Assembly: GCA_965225955.1 (NCBI GenBank) | Contig: CBDDBX010000025.1 | Coordinates: 1-50,985 of the forward strand | Length of the DNA: 50,985 nucleotides | From: CBDDBX01 sp965225955 | GTDB taxonomy: Bacteria > Acidobacteriota > Aminicenantia > UBA2199 | Direction: 5' to 3' | Notes under the pieces: generated by a model | Databases searched by the model: none | Seen by the model: only the letters and a program-made list of their open reading frames with translations | What the model was told of the DNA's origin: nothing | Shown here: positions 8,557 through 16,713 of the stretch, piece after piece | Layout: each line of letters opens with the position of its first letter | How positions within the stretch are numbered: position 1 is the first letter of the stretch | Made by a program: the position numbers and the translations under genes

Positions 8557-8785
8557 ACATATTTGCCTAAGGAGGGGGGCAGCAAACTGTAAGTCTTAGC
8601 GAATCAGTGTAGCTGGCGGGGTGGTCCTGGAAAGTCCTGTAACATTTAGAATAAAATCTGATTGTGCAAAAAAGCTTAAACTAGTGGCATTCGTGCCATT
8701 CTTGTTTGTCATTGTCTGTCAAGGCGAAGACTGGTTCTTTGTGTATTTTAAGGCAGACTCGCACAGAATCCGCAAAGCTCTCTTT

Positions 8786-10021
8786 TTACAACCGCCTGAG
8801 GTGAACGAGTTCTATTTTACGTTCTCCCATATCCCTTACTTCAAAAAGAATACCATCTTTTTCGATTCGGGCACCTTTGGTGGGGAATTTACCAAAATGA
8901 TAAATAAGGTAACCTGAAATTGTCGTATAATCCTTCTTCTCTGTAAGTTCAATCCCTATATCACGACTTATCTGATCCACAGGGACCCTGCCTCTTAACA
9001 GAAAACCTGCTTTATCAACCTGACGGATATCCGGTGAACCCAATTCAATATTACCCGCCATATCCCCGACAATATCTTCCAGAGTCACAACTCCTGCAGT
9101 ACAGCCATACTCATCAAGTACTACAGCAAGTTCCCTGTTACTTCTTCTCAACTCCTGGATCACATAATTAAGAGATGTATATTCAGTAACTTTAAGAGGC
9201 TCTGCAACTACATCGGTTACCTTTCCTTTCATGAACTGTCGGTTCTCAAGGAGTTTTTTAAATACTTTCTTTCTGTCAACCACACCTGTTATATGATCCA
9301 TGCTGTCTTTATATACAGGCACAGACTCAACATCACTTTCAGTAAAAAGGTCGTAGAGTTCTTCCATGGAGGCATCAGATTTAATTGCCTTTACAGACAT
9401 TCTGGGTACCATTACAGTTCTGATATCTCTCCCAGCTATTTCCAGAATGGAGTTAACCATATTGAGAGTTTCAGGGTGATACTTAAGGCTTTTCACTTCG
9501 GAATTCAGATAGTTTCTCAACTCATCCAGAGTAATTTCCTTATCTTCATCCCTTAAGTTGTCAAAAATCATTCCTGACAGAAAGGAGAAAAATTTGACCA
9601 GAGGATAGAAAAGGTAGTTAAAAAATCTTATTGGATAAGCATAGAGTGAAGCCAGTTTACTACTATATCTGAAAGCGTAGGATTTTGGGATAATTTCTGA
9701 AAAAACAAGGATAATAATAGTTGTAATAGCTGTTGAATAGAGGAGAGTCAGCTCTTCATCCTGCACAAGATATCTGTCAACAAGAATAGCTGAAATAGAT
9801 GCTGCTCCGATATTTACTATATTGTTGCCAATGAGAATGGTTGAGAAAAACTCATCCGGTGCTTCGAGGATTCTTTTCAGGATTCCGGCTTTCCTGTCTT
9901 TCTTTCTTACGTTATTACTTAACTTTATCTTATCCAGGGATAACAGAGAGGTTTCTGCAGAGGAAAAGAATGCGCTCATAAGAACAAAGAGCACAAATAT
10001 TGCCAGGTAGACAAGTAACAT
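8786..10021 (-). CDS. CNNM/CorC-HlyC family membrane protein with CBS pair
   Basis: 411 residues. The N-terminal DUF21/CNNM domain (about 1-180) has several membrane helices (LVYLAIFVLFVLMSAFFSSAE and others). It is followed by a CBS pair (about 200-320; MVPRMSVKAI, LAVVLDEYGCTAGVVTLEDI) and a C-terminal CorC_HlyC domain. Members act in divalent cation (Mg2+/Co2+) transport or efflux; older names call them haemolysins. The start overlaps the rex stop by one base (TAATG), so it is co-translated with rex. Confidence 0.93.
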   Translation of the reverse strand: MLLVYLAIFVLFVLMSAFFSSAETSLLSLDKIKLSNNVRKKDRKAGILKRILEAPDEFFSTILIGNNIVNIGAASISAILVDRYLVQDEELTLLYSTAITTIIILVFSEIIPKSYAFRYSSKLASLYAYPIRFFNYLFYPLVKFFSFLSGMIFDNLRDEDKEITLDELRNYLNSEVKSLKYHPETLNMVNSILEIAGRDIRTVMVPRMSVKAIKSDASMEELYDLFTESDVESVPVYKDSMDHITGVVDRKKVFKKLLENRQFMKGKVTDVVAEPLKVTEYTSLNYVIQELRRSNRELAVVLDEYGCTAGVVTLEDIVGDMAGNIELGSPDIRQVDKAGFLLRGRVPVDQISRDIGIELTEKKDYTTISGYLIYHFGKFPTKGARIEKDGILFEVRDMGERKIELVHLRRL

Positions 10022-10683
10022 TATTCAGGATCTTCATCCTGCTGATTCAGATGGTAAGCAATCTTGTAAATTGATGCCCCAAGACACTCATTCTGAAGAA
10101 TCACATCAGAATCTGCAGGTAATCTCAGTATCCGGGGAGTGAAATTAACAACCCCTTTAATACCACAGCGAATCAGTATATCAAGCATATCCTGTGCCGC
10201 ATCTTCAGGTACAGCAAGTATAGCTATTGTAACGGAAGGATGCGATTCCAGAAACTCCTCAAGCCTATCTACATGATAAATATTACATTTACATTCAGAA
10301 TCCACAGCAGGTTTATCAAGGAGCTCTTCTTTAACATCAAACAGACCTACAACATTTATATTTCTTATTCTGAAAAACCTGTATTCAGAGAGAGCACAAC
10401 CAAGTCTTCCGGCTCCCACGACAATGACATCTGCTCCTTTATCTGCAGTCAGAATCTTCTGAAGTTCATCAAAAAGCTTCTTTATGTTGTAACCTCTCTT
10501 CTGTTTACCAATAGATATGCCAAGATAGAAAAAATCCTGTCTTATCTGATTGCAGGAGATCCCTGTTATTTCTTCAAGAACCTGTGATGAGATATAGGAG
10601 TCCTGTGGTTTATCAAGTTTCAGCAGTGCTTCATAATAAAGAGATATTCTCCTTATAACTCTAATACTTACGTTCTTTTTCAT
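10021..10683 (-). CDS. rex: Redox-sensing transcriptional repressor Rex
   Basis: 220 residues: an N-terminal winged helix (about 5-80; SIRVIRRISLYYEALL, SCNQIRQDFFYLG), then a Rossmann domain with VVGAGRLGCAL as NAD(H) loop and the C-terminal swapped helix (GASIYKIAYHLNQQ). Rex represses fermentation and respiration genes when NADH/NAD+ is low. The glycine loop has Arg where many Rex proteins have Asn. It has its own promoter, with a 15-bp palindrome at the expected transcript start. GAGG precedes the ATG. Confidence 0.93.
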   Translation of the reverse strand: MKKNVSIRVIRRISLYYEALLKLDKPQDSYISSQVLEEITGISCNQIRQDFFYLGISIGKQKRGYNIKKLFDELQKILTADKGADVIVVGAGRLGCALSEYRFFRIRNINVVGLFDVKEELLDKPAVDSECKCNIYHVDRLEEFLESHPSVTIAILAVPEDAAQDMLDILIRCGIKGVVNFTPRILRLPADSDVILQNECLGASIYKIAYHLNQQDEDPE

Positions 10684-10699
10684 AGCAACCTCATTAAGA

Positions 10700-10714
10700 A
10701 CAGGAAAATCCTGT
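10700..10714. promoter_or_regulatory. Palindrome at the rex transcription start
   Basis: ACAGGA-TTT-TCCTGT (minus strand), arms of 6 bp. It lies 6-20 bases after the -10 box, where a repressor would block. It does not match the classic TTGTGA...TCACAA Rex site, so autoregulation is only a guess. Confidence 0.4.
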
Positions 10715-10720
10715 CACGAT

Positions 10721-10749
10721 ATAATACCCAACAATCCCACCTTCGTCAA
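10721..10749 (-). promoter_or_regulatory. Sigma-70-type promoter of rex-corC
   Basis: On the minus strand TTGACG (10744-10749), a 17-base spacer and TATTAT (10721-10726). The -35 lies in the loop of an 8-bp inverted repeat (CAATCCCA 10732-10739 / TGGGATTG 10752-10759), which may be the pepP terminator or a second operator. Confidence 0.7.
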
Positions 10750-10789
10750 GCTGGGATTGTATTACGGGCTTACAGACAGCTTTTCAGCC

Positions 10790-12178
10790 TTATCTGTTCA
10801 TTATTTCTTCTATTTCGGAAATTTCTTTTGGAATTGGTTTACCAAGTACTCTGTAACCATTATCGGTAATCAGAATATCGTCTTCAATTCTGATTCCACC
10901 AAACCCTTTCATCTCTTCAACCTTATCAAAATTTATAAATTCTGAGCAGATTCCTTCTTTACGCCACTTATCGATAAGAGCAGGAATAAAGTAGATACCA
11001 GGCTCAACAGTAATAACAAAACCCTTCTCAAGTTTTCTCGCAAGACGCAGATAGGCAAGGCCAAACTGGTCACTTCTGGAAACAGTTTCATCATAACCTA
11101 CATAGTTCTCACCCATGCCTTCCATATCATGCACATCAAGACCAATCATATGACCAAGACCGTGAGGATAGAAGAGTGCATGAGCACCGGCTTTAACAGC
11201 ATCATCCACATTACCCTTCATCAAACCAAGCTCTTTAAGACCTTCAGCAATAATTGCTGAGGTTTTAAGATGAAGTTCCTTATTTGTAACTCCGGGTTTT
11301 ATTGCACCAATTGATTCGTACTGTGATTTCAGAACAACACTGTAAACCTGTTTCTGAAGATCAGTAAACTTACCGCTTACAGGAAAAGTTCTTGTAATAT
11401 CTGAGGCGTAGTACTCCGGTGATTCAACACCTGAATCCACGAGTAGCAGTTCACCTGCTTTCATTTTATTACCGTGATAGTGGTTATGGAGAGTTTCTCC
11501 TCTTACCGAAACAATTGGAGGGAATGAGTAGTGGCTGTCATATGAACCCCATACTCCCTGCATGATTCCAACAATTTCACTCTCAAGCATTCCTGGCTTC
11601 AGGTTCTTAAGTACTGCCTGATACATTTCCCAGGAGATATCAAGAGCTTTTTCCATCTCAACGATCTCTTCATCTGTTTTAACAGATCTCTGTTTAACTA
11701 CTGCTTTTGTAAGTTCTGCAGATACATAATCCTTTACTTTTTCACGTCTAAGCCCCAGCAGATCTTCAAACCAGTTCAGATGTTCACCACGATATGGAGC
11801 AAGAAAATGTACTTTTCTACCCTGTGAAATTGCTGTTTTCAGTGTTTCTGCAAGGGCACCGGAATTACCGGTATTTTCAACACCAGCCCCGGCAGCCAGT
11901 TCACTTACTGTAGCCTGAGGCCCCATCCATATAATATCATCAACAGTAAAATCTTCACCGTAAATATAATCCTTTCCATTGTCTATATCCACAATTCCTG
12001 TAAACCCTGGTTTATCAAGGCCAAAGTAGTACAGAAAGTTACTATCCTGTCTGAAGTGCAGAATATTTGCAGGATAGTTCATAGGACTATCCACATTTCC
12101 CGGGAAAACAACAATACCGGAGCTCATAAGCTTTCTTAAAGCATCTCTCCGCTCAGTGTAAGTCTCTTTTGAAAACAT
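10790..12178 (-). CDS. pepP: Xaa-Pro aminopeptidase (aminopeptidase P)
   Basis: Removes an N-terminal residue when proline is second; cytosolic, with two metal ions. 462 residues, the normal size for AMP_N plus pita-bread M24B. The five metal ligands are visible: Asp in LLLVDSGVE, Asp in ASDITRTFP, His in HGLGHMIGLDVHD, Glu in TVEPGIYF and Glu in GIRIEDD. AAGGAGAG precedes the ATG. It lies upstream of rex with about 100 bases between, but rex has its own promoter. Confidence 0.96.
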   Translation of the reverse strand: MFSKETYTERRDALRKLMSSGIVVFPGNVDSPMNYPANILHFRQDSNFLYYFGLDKPGFTGIVDIDNGKDYIYGEDFTVDDIIWMGPQATVSELAAGAGVENTGNSGALAETLKTAISQGRKVHFLAPYRGEHLNWFEDLLGLRREKVKDYVSAELTKAVVKQRSVKTDEEIVEMEKALDISWEMYQAVLKNLKPGMLESEIVGIMQGVWGSYDSHYSFPPIVSVRGETLHNHYHGNKMKAGELLLVDSGVESPEYYASDITRTFPVSGKFTDLQKQVYSVVLKSQYESIGAIKPGVTNKELHLKTSAIIAEGLKELGLMKGNVDDAVKAGAHALFYPHGLGHMIGLDVHDMEGMGENYVGYDETVSRSDQFGLAYLRLARKLEKGFVITVEPGIYFIPALIDKWRKEGICSEFINFDKVEEMKGFGGIRIEDDILITDNGYRVLGKPIPKEISEIEEIMNR

Positions 12179-12241
12179 AGTTATCTCTCCTTGTAAGTAT
12201 ATTCAATCTTACAAAAAAGAGATTTTAAAATCAATTCTATT

Positions 12242-12284
12242 ACACAAAGAACACAGACTCACACCGACTGACACGGACTGACAC
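12242..12284. repeat. Dispersed intergenic repeat (ACACAAAGAACAC + CGACTGACACGG)
   Basis: Upstream of pepP. ACACAAAGAACA at 12242-12253 recurs at 2846, 48689 and, reversed, at 8733 and 32760. A 24-base stretch at 12261-12284, containing CGACTGACACGGACTGACAC, is identical to 30527-30550. The latter has an internal 10-base tandem (CGACTGACAC, GGACTGACAC). Confidence 0.7.
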
Positions 12285-12344
12285 AGGTGTTTTCAATAAC
12301 TGTACTTTTACCCACTTAATTTTTTCCACTGAATCCGGATCTGC

Positions 12345-12487
12345 CTCAAAATCACCTTAACTTAACGTGTATTAAAAAAAGTCCGTTAAAAAATGAGTAA
12401 AAACAATATTACAAAAATTTTTTACGATTTTTTTAACATTTTTTGTTCTTTATTTGCGTGCATTCGTGGTTCAAAAATTTTAAGAGT
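12345..12487 (-). repeat. AT-rich hairpin repeat, copy 1
   Basis: An imperfect repeat of about 145 bases; its second copy is at 48791-48952 on the opposite strand. The core is a long hairpin: GTTAAAAAA (12385-12393) pairs with TTTTTTTAAC (12428-12437), with a further inner stem (GTAAAAA/TTTTTAC). Flanks shared by both copies include TTAACGGACTTTTT and CGTTAAGTTAAG-like sequence. The rest of the 12179-12548 gap shows no gene. Confidence 0.7.
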
Positions 12488-12548
12488 TTTGAGGCAGCCT
12501 CATCCACTTTATCCACCCCACACTCAAATTCTATGTTTTATTGATTGC

Positions 12549-13013
12549 CTACCTGTGATAGGTAATGCCTTTGATTATGGTGAATCCCCTGTATATCTGT
12601 TCCAGAAGAAAAACCCTGAAAAGATCGTGGGGGAAAGTCATATCTGAAAATGAGAGAGTAAGATTGAACCGTTTTTTTATGCTATCTGATAAACCCGCAA
12701 AGCCACCTATAACAAATACGATACGACCTGAATGATAAGAGATTTTCTCATTTATCAGATTAGCAAACTTTTCAGAGCTCAGTTTTTTGCCCTTCTCATC
12801 AAGACCAATAATAAAATCACTACCACTAAAGGATTCTGCCATGAGGCGACCCTCTTCATCCTTCATTTTACGCACATCTTTTATACCGGTCTCTTTTATA
12901 ACTCTTATTTTCACATCAGCATAATAACCGATTCTTTTAAGATACTCTTTTTCAAGAACTTTAAGCTCTTTGAACTTAAGTTCTCCAATACAGATAATTT
13001 CTATTTTTTTCAT
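12549..13013 (-). CDS. rlmH: 23S rRNA pseudouridine-1915 N3-methyltransferase RlmH
   Basis: A SPOUT-class methyltransferase acting on the assembled 70S ribosome. 154 residues. Marks are the IICIGELK start, FIIGLDEKGKKLSSE, the SAM-binding knot FVIGGFAGLS and the C-terminal HDLFRVFLLEQIYRGFTI. It overlaps the sigma-54 activator stop by four bases and is the last gene of the rplU operon. Confidence 0.96.
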   Translation of the reverse strand: MKKIEIICIGELKFKELKVLEKEYLKRIGYYADVKIRVIKETGIKDVRKMKDEEGRLMAESFSGSDFIIGLDEKGKKLSSEKFANLINEKISYHSGRIVFVIGGFAGLSDSIKKRFNLTLSFSDMTFPHDLFRVFLLEQIYRGFTIIKGITYHR

Positions 13014-13921
13014 TTTTTATTAAGAATATTGTAGAGGGTTTTTCTTGATACCCCCATCTTTTCTGCTGCCAGACTCTTGTTTCTGTATTTACCAACCATA
13101 TATTCTGCATACTCTTCAGTTAACTCTCTCATAGTAGGCTCTTTTCTGTAGAAAGTGCTGACAAAACCCTTTTTACCAGTCAGGAATTTCATTACATCTT
13201 CATCGGTTACAGCGCTTTTCATAACTCCGCATCCATGTACAAAATTACCTATCTCCCTTATATTCCCGGGCCATGTATAATTCTGAAGCAGTTCACTGCA
13301 TCTGTCTGAAATACTGAGTTCAATGTCAGCATCTTCAGCAAAATGCCTGACAAAAGGCAGAATCTCTTCTCTTCTGTCTCTTAATGGAGGGATATGAATC
13401 TGGTATACTGAAATACGGTAATAGAGATCCCGCCGGAACAGCCCTTTCTCTACAAGAGCTTCAATATTATCAGTTGCAGAAAAAACAAACCGCGCTTCTA
13501 CATCTACCTCTTTCAGGCCACCTACAGGATAATATTTTTTCCTCTCAATAACTCTGAGAAAACGACTCTGAATTGCAGGATCAAGGAGATCAATCTGATT
13601 AATAAAAAGAACACCATCTCCAGCTGAAGCCCAGCGTCCTTCATAACTTCTGTCTGCTCCGGTAAATGCACCTTTCTCATAACCAAACCATTCACTTTCC
13701 AGAAGCGACGGAGTAACATCACCACAGTTAAGGTTTATAAATGCAGAGGATTCTCCGCAAACACTTAGATACTCAGCCCAGAAATCTTTACCTGTGCCGG
13801 TTTCACCACTGAACAGTACAATGGTGTCAAGTTTTGCTATCTTTTCAACTTTTCTCCTGATATCCTCCGATTGAGGGGATATCAGGGGAATCAACTTATC
13901 AGAACTGATATTTTTTGGCAT
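13010..13921 (-). CDS. Sigma-54-dependent transcription activator (AAA+ plus Fis HTH)
   Basis: Drives open-complex formation by sigma-54 polymerase. AAA+ domain motifs are Walker A GETGTGKD, the sigma-54 loop GAFTGA, a Walker B-like VLFINQIDLL, LFRRDLYYRI with PPLRDRR, and WPGNIREI. The C-terminal Fis-type HTH is KSLAAEKMGVSRKTLYNIL. The start is uncertain: ATG at 13921 (about 303 residues) or an upstream codon at 13981 inside rsfS. Either way there is no receiver or other input domain of useful size. It lies between rsfS and rlmH, genes that are usually adjacent. Walker B has Asn where Asp/Asp-Glu is usual. Confidence 0.88.
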   Translation of the reverse strand: MPKNISSDKLIPLISPQSEDIRRKVEKIAKLDTIVLFSGETGTGKDFWAEYLSVCGESSAFINLNCGDVTPSLLESEWFGYEKGAFTGADRSYEGRWASAGDGVLFINQIDLLDPAIQSRFLRVIERKKYYPVGGLKEVDVEARFVFSATDNIEALVEKGLFRRDLYYRISVYQIHIPPLRDRREEILPFVRHFAEDADIELSISDRCSELLQNYTWPGNIREIGNFVHGCGVMKSAVTDEDVMKFLTGKKGFVSTFYRKEPTMRELTEEYAEYMVGKYRNKSLAAEKMGVSRKTLYNILNKK

Positions 13922-14285
13922 CCATCCAGAGTTTTTCCAGAGAGAATTTATCCCTGTGTTCAGGCAGGAATATGTGCACAATAAAATTCACATAATCCAA
14001 CAGTACCCAGTCGGCCTTTTCTGTACCCTCAAAGTTGAAAAATTTACGTCTCTGATCTTTTTTAAGGCCTCTTTTTATCTCATCTGCCAGAGCTTTGTTC
14101 TGTCTTGTTGAGCCACCTGAGCAGATTATCATGTAATCAGTTACATCACTGATCTCTTTCAGTTCCAGTACTACTATATTTTCAGCTTTCTTCTCAAAAA
14201 GAATTTTTATAACAGTCTTAACCTCTTCATCAAGGCTACTGCTTTCTATCTTTTCAAGAACTTCTTTATACTCTTCAGCGTTCAT
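13899..14285 (-). CDS. rsfS: Ribosomal silencing factor RsfS
   Basis: Binds ribosomal protein L14 and blocks subunit joining in starvation. 128 residues with the family core: ENIVVLELKEISDVTDYMII, CSGGSTRQNKALADEI and WVLLDYVNFIVHIFLPEHRD. It overlaps nadD by 11 bases. The family is also named YbeB/Iojap. Confidence 0.95.
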   Translation of the reverse strand: MNAEEYKEVLEKIESSSLDEEVKTVIKILFEKKAENIVVLELKEISDVTDYMIICSGGSTRQNKALADEIKRGLKKDQRRKFFNFEGTEKADWVLLDYVNFIVHIFLPEHRDKFSLEKLWMDAKKYQF

Positions 14286-14916
14286 ATAACTTTCTCTCCT
14301 TTATTATCTCTTCCACACCGTCTGTTACCATTCCTTCAGTATTGCATCTGTCAGCCAGAAGGGATCTTACATCTGTTGAACTATAATCGATTTTATCAGA
14401 CTCATAAGAAAAAAGTAACACACCCGGTGCATCAGCATCTGTTTTACAATCCGTCACAGGTATACCAATATCTTTCATCAGTTTTTCTATCTCTTCCCTG
14501 TGCCCGGTTTTTCTCAGAACCACAATAAAAACCACTTCATCAAGAAGCTCTCTGTATCGTCTCCAGCTTCTTATTTTAAGAAACCCTTCACTACCGGATA
14601 TAAAATAGAACTTCTCATTTTCACTCTGCTCTTTCAGAAATCTTACTGTTTCCAGAGACCACGACAATCCCGGTCTCTTCATCTCCACATCTGAAGGTTC
14701 AAGTCCCGGATAGTCTTTCAGAGCTCTATTAAGCATCTCCCATCTGAGATCTTTATCCACACGACAATCTGTCTGTTTATGTGGAGGGTTTGCAGAAAGC
14801 ATATAGAGTACCCTGTCAAGACTGAAATGTTTTAATACTCTGGTGCCAAGATCAATATGTCCTGAATGGACAGGATTAAATGTTCCCCCAAGGAGACCGG
14901 TTTTAAGAAGACTCAT
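14275..14916 (-). CDS. nadD: Nicotinate-nucleotide adenylyltransferase
   Basis: Adenylates nicotinate mononucleotide in NAD synthesis. 213 residues. The nucleotidyltransferase signature GGTFNPVHSGHIDLG is at the N-terminus, with FYFISGSEGFLKIRSWRRY and the C-terminal ISTR-like element YSSTDVRSLL. It overlaps obgE by 14 bases and rsfS by 11 bases, so the three are translationally linked. Confidence 0.95.
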   Translation of the reverse strand: MSLLKTGLLGGTFNPVHSGHIDLGTRVLKHFSLDRVLYMLSANPPHKQTDCRVDKDLRWEMLNRALKDYPGLEPSDVEMKRPGLSWSLETVRFLKEQSENEKFYFISGSEGFLKIRSWRRYRELLDEVVFIVVLRKTGHREEIEKLMKDIGIPVTDCKTDADAPGVLLFSYESDKIDYSSTDVRSLLADRCNTEGMVTDGVEEIIKERKLYER

Positions 14917-15907
14917 TATAGTATCTGAACAGCTCTTTTTTAAACTTAATCAGATTGAGCTCCTTTGCAGCAGATATCTCAACATAGGTTATTCCGTTTT
15001 CGCTGCAGTATCTGCTCAGGGCATCCCGATTCTCTTCTGCTTCTTCATTAAGCAGATCGATCTTATTGCCCACTACAAAAAATTTCTTACTACCCAGTAC
15101 ACTATTGTGTGATTTAACCTCGTTTCGCAGAATCTTAAAAGTTTCCAGAGGAGGCATTTCTGTATATGGTGATAGGTCAACTACATATACAAGGAGTCGG
15201 TTTCTCTCAATATGTCTGAGGAAAGCAGTCCCCATTCCTTCCCCTTTATGAGCACCTTCGATAATACCGGGAATATCAGCCAGAACGAGACTGTTATACT
15301 CATCATAAACAACTCCGAGATTTGGAACAAGAGTGGTGAATGCGTAATCCGCAATTTTGGGTTTTGCGCCACTTACTCTTGATATCAGAGTGGATTTACC
15401 TGCATTGGGGAATCCTACCAGCCCTGCATAAGCGATGAGTTTAAGTTCAAGAACAACTTTGATAACTTCACCGGGTTTACCTCTGGAGGCTCTTGTAGGT
15501 GTACGGTTAACTGAGGATTTAAATTTTGCATTACCTTTGCCGGGAGCACCACCCGCAGCAATAACAAATTCCATTCCCGGTTCAGTAAAATCAAATATGA
15601 TTCTCTCTTCGGGAAAAGTTTTGATCAGAGTTCCCGCAGGAACTTCCAGTATTTCACTGGTACCGGATCTGCCGGTTTTGTTCCGGCTACTGCCATTCAG
15701 TCCTTTTTCCGACTGAACGATACTTCTGAATTTGAAGTCCACAAGAGAGTGACAGTTTTCACTGCTTCGGAGTACTATATCTGCTCCGACACCACCATCA
15801 CCACCGTCAGGACCACCTTTGGGGATAAATTTTTCTCTTCGGAAACTTGCACAGCCATCACCGCCCTTTCCTGCTTTAAATGTAACAACTGCGCGATCTA
15901 CAAACAT
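14903..15907 (-). CDS. obgE: GTPase Obg (CgtA)
   Basis: Large-subunit assembly and stress GTPase. 334 residues: a glycine-rich Obg fold (about 1-157; AGKGGDGCASFRREKFIPKG, GDGGVGADI), then the G domain with G1 GFPNAGKSTLI, G2 FTTLVPNLG, G3 DIPGIIEGA and G4 NKIDLL. The C-terminal extension found in some Obg proteins is missing, as in many short forms. It follows rpmA in the usual order. Confidence 0.98.
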   Translation of the reverse strand: MFVDRAVVTFKAGKGGDGCASFRREKFIPKGGPDGGDGGVGADIVLRSSENCHSLVDFKFRSIVQSEKGLNGSSRNKTGRSGTSEILEVPAGTLIKTFPEERIIFDFTEPGMEFVIAAGGAPGKGNAKFKSSVNRTPTRASRGKPGEVIKVVLELKLIAYAGLVGFPNAGKSTLISRVSGAKPKIADYAFTTLVPNLGVVYDEYNSLVLADIPGIIEGAHKGEGMGTAFLRHIERNRLLVYVVDLSPYTEMPPLETFKILRNEVKSHNSVLGSKKFFVVGNKIDLLNEEAEENRDALSRYCSENGITYVEISAAKELNLIKFKKELFRYYNESS

Positions 15908-15972
15908 AAGGCCTGCTCCTTTTTAAATATTGCTATCGTTAAAATCGACAGACCTGCTCTACCGTTTCCTTT

Positions 15973-16224
15973 TTAGTTAGCTACAACGTCAACAAATTTT
16001 TTGTTGCGTCTGTCAGCGAACTTAACTACACCGTCAATCAGTGAGAAGAGAGTATCATCCTTACCAATACCTACATTGTTACCAGGATGAATTCTTGTTC
16101 CTCTCTGACGAACAATGATTCCACCAGCGTTGATCTGTTCACCGCCGAATTTTTTTACACCCAGTCTCTTTGAAATACTATCACGACCGTTTTTGGCACT
16201 ACCACCTGATTTCTTATGAGCCAT
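15973..16224 (-). CDS. rpmA: 50S ribosomal protein L27
   Basis: 83 residues, starting MAHKKSGGSAKNGRDS with no Firmicute-type N-terminal extension. Also GGEQINAGGIIVRQRGT and HPGNNVGIGKDDTLF. The N-terminus reaches the peptidyl-transferase centre. It lies 30 bases after rplU; no ysxB-type protease gene lies between, which fits the lack of a cleavable extension. Confidence 0.98.
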   Translation of the reverse strand: MAHKKSGGSAKNGRDSISKRLGVKKFGGEQINAGGIIVRQRGTRIHPGNNVGIGKDDTLFSLIDGVVKFADRRNKKFVDVVAN

Positions 16225-16254
16225 TATTTTCTCCTGATTCGAATGTTTTCTTAA

Positions 16255-16581
16255 TTAGTTAACTGAGATTTTCTCAATCTTAATTCTGTGAAGGTTCTGT
16301 CTGTGTCCTTTGGTTCTTTTGTACTGTTTCTTAGATTTTTTCTTGAACACAATAACTTTTGGAGCTTTGAACTGCTCAACCACTTTAGCTTCCACCTTCG
16401 CGTTTTCTACATAAGGCATTCCAACATGAAGCTCTTTATCGTTAACAAGCATAACGCTGTCAAAAGTTACTTCACCGTTTTCTGAGATATTCTTTTTATT
16501 GATGAGCTCCACTTCCAGAACATCGCCCTGCTCTACTCTGTACTGTTTTCCACCTGTCTCAAGTATTGCAAACATCTTCAT
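16255..16581 (-). CDS. rplU: 50S ribosomal protein L21
   Basis: 108 residues: FAILETGGKQYRVEQGD, then the conserved KKKSKKQYKRTKGHRQNLHR stretch that binds 23S rRNA, and the IKIEKI end. It is the first gene of the rplU-rpmA-obgE-nadD-rsfS-activator-rlmH operon and has two upstream promoters. Confidence 0.98.
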   Translation of the reverse strand: MKMFAILETGGKQYRVEQGDVLEVELINKKNISENGEVTFDSVMLVNDKELHVGMPYVENAKVEAKVVEQFKAPKVIVFKKKSKKQYKRTKGHRQNLHRIKIEKISVN

Positions 16582-16604
16582 TCTCCTATTCTAAAATACT
16601 GTGA

Positions 16605-16633
16605 TTTATAACACATTTCCTGCTGATTGTCAA
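16605..16633 (-). promoter_or_regulatory. rplU proximal promoter
   Basis: On the minus strand TTGACA (16628-16633), 17-base spacer, TATAAA (16605-16610). The leader would be about 17 bases, with the AGGAGA site before the ATG. Confidence 0.8.
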
Positions 16634-16667
16634 TTTGCATATATTACATGCTAAACACGGATTTCCG

Positions 16668-16695
16668 ATTATAGCATACTTTTGCAGTCTGGCAA
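16668..16695 (-). promoter_or_regulatory. rplU distal promoter (extended -10)
   Basis: On the minus strand TTGCCA (16690-16695), 16-base spacer ending in TGC, TATAAT (16668-16673). It lies 60 bases upstream of the proximal promoter, a tandem arrangement common for ribosomal operons. Confidence 0.65.
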
Positions 16696-16713
16696 TACTG
16701 AGTCTGAATTTTA

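Noticed and set aside
8545..8785. Possible tmRNA next to smpB
   Set aside because: No tRNA-like ends, CCA or tag frame could be found on either strand. Only a small hairpin and a repeat motif are present.
8621..8917. 98-residue frame starting in the smpB-corC gap
   Set aside because: Over a third overlaps the end of the corC-type gene on the other strand, there is no ribosome site, and the unique part shows no domain.
12393..12647. 84-residue frame after the hairpin repeat
   Set aside because: It runs through the AT-rich repeat and then into rlmH on the other strand. It is explained by the repeat.
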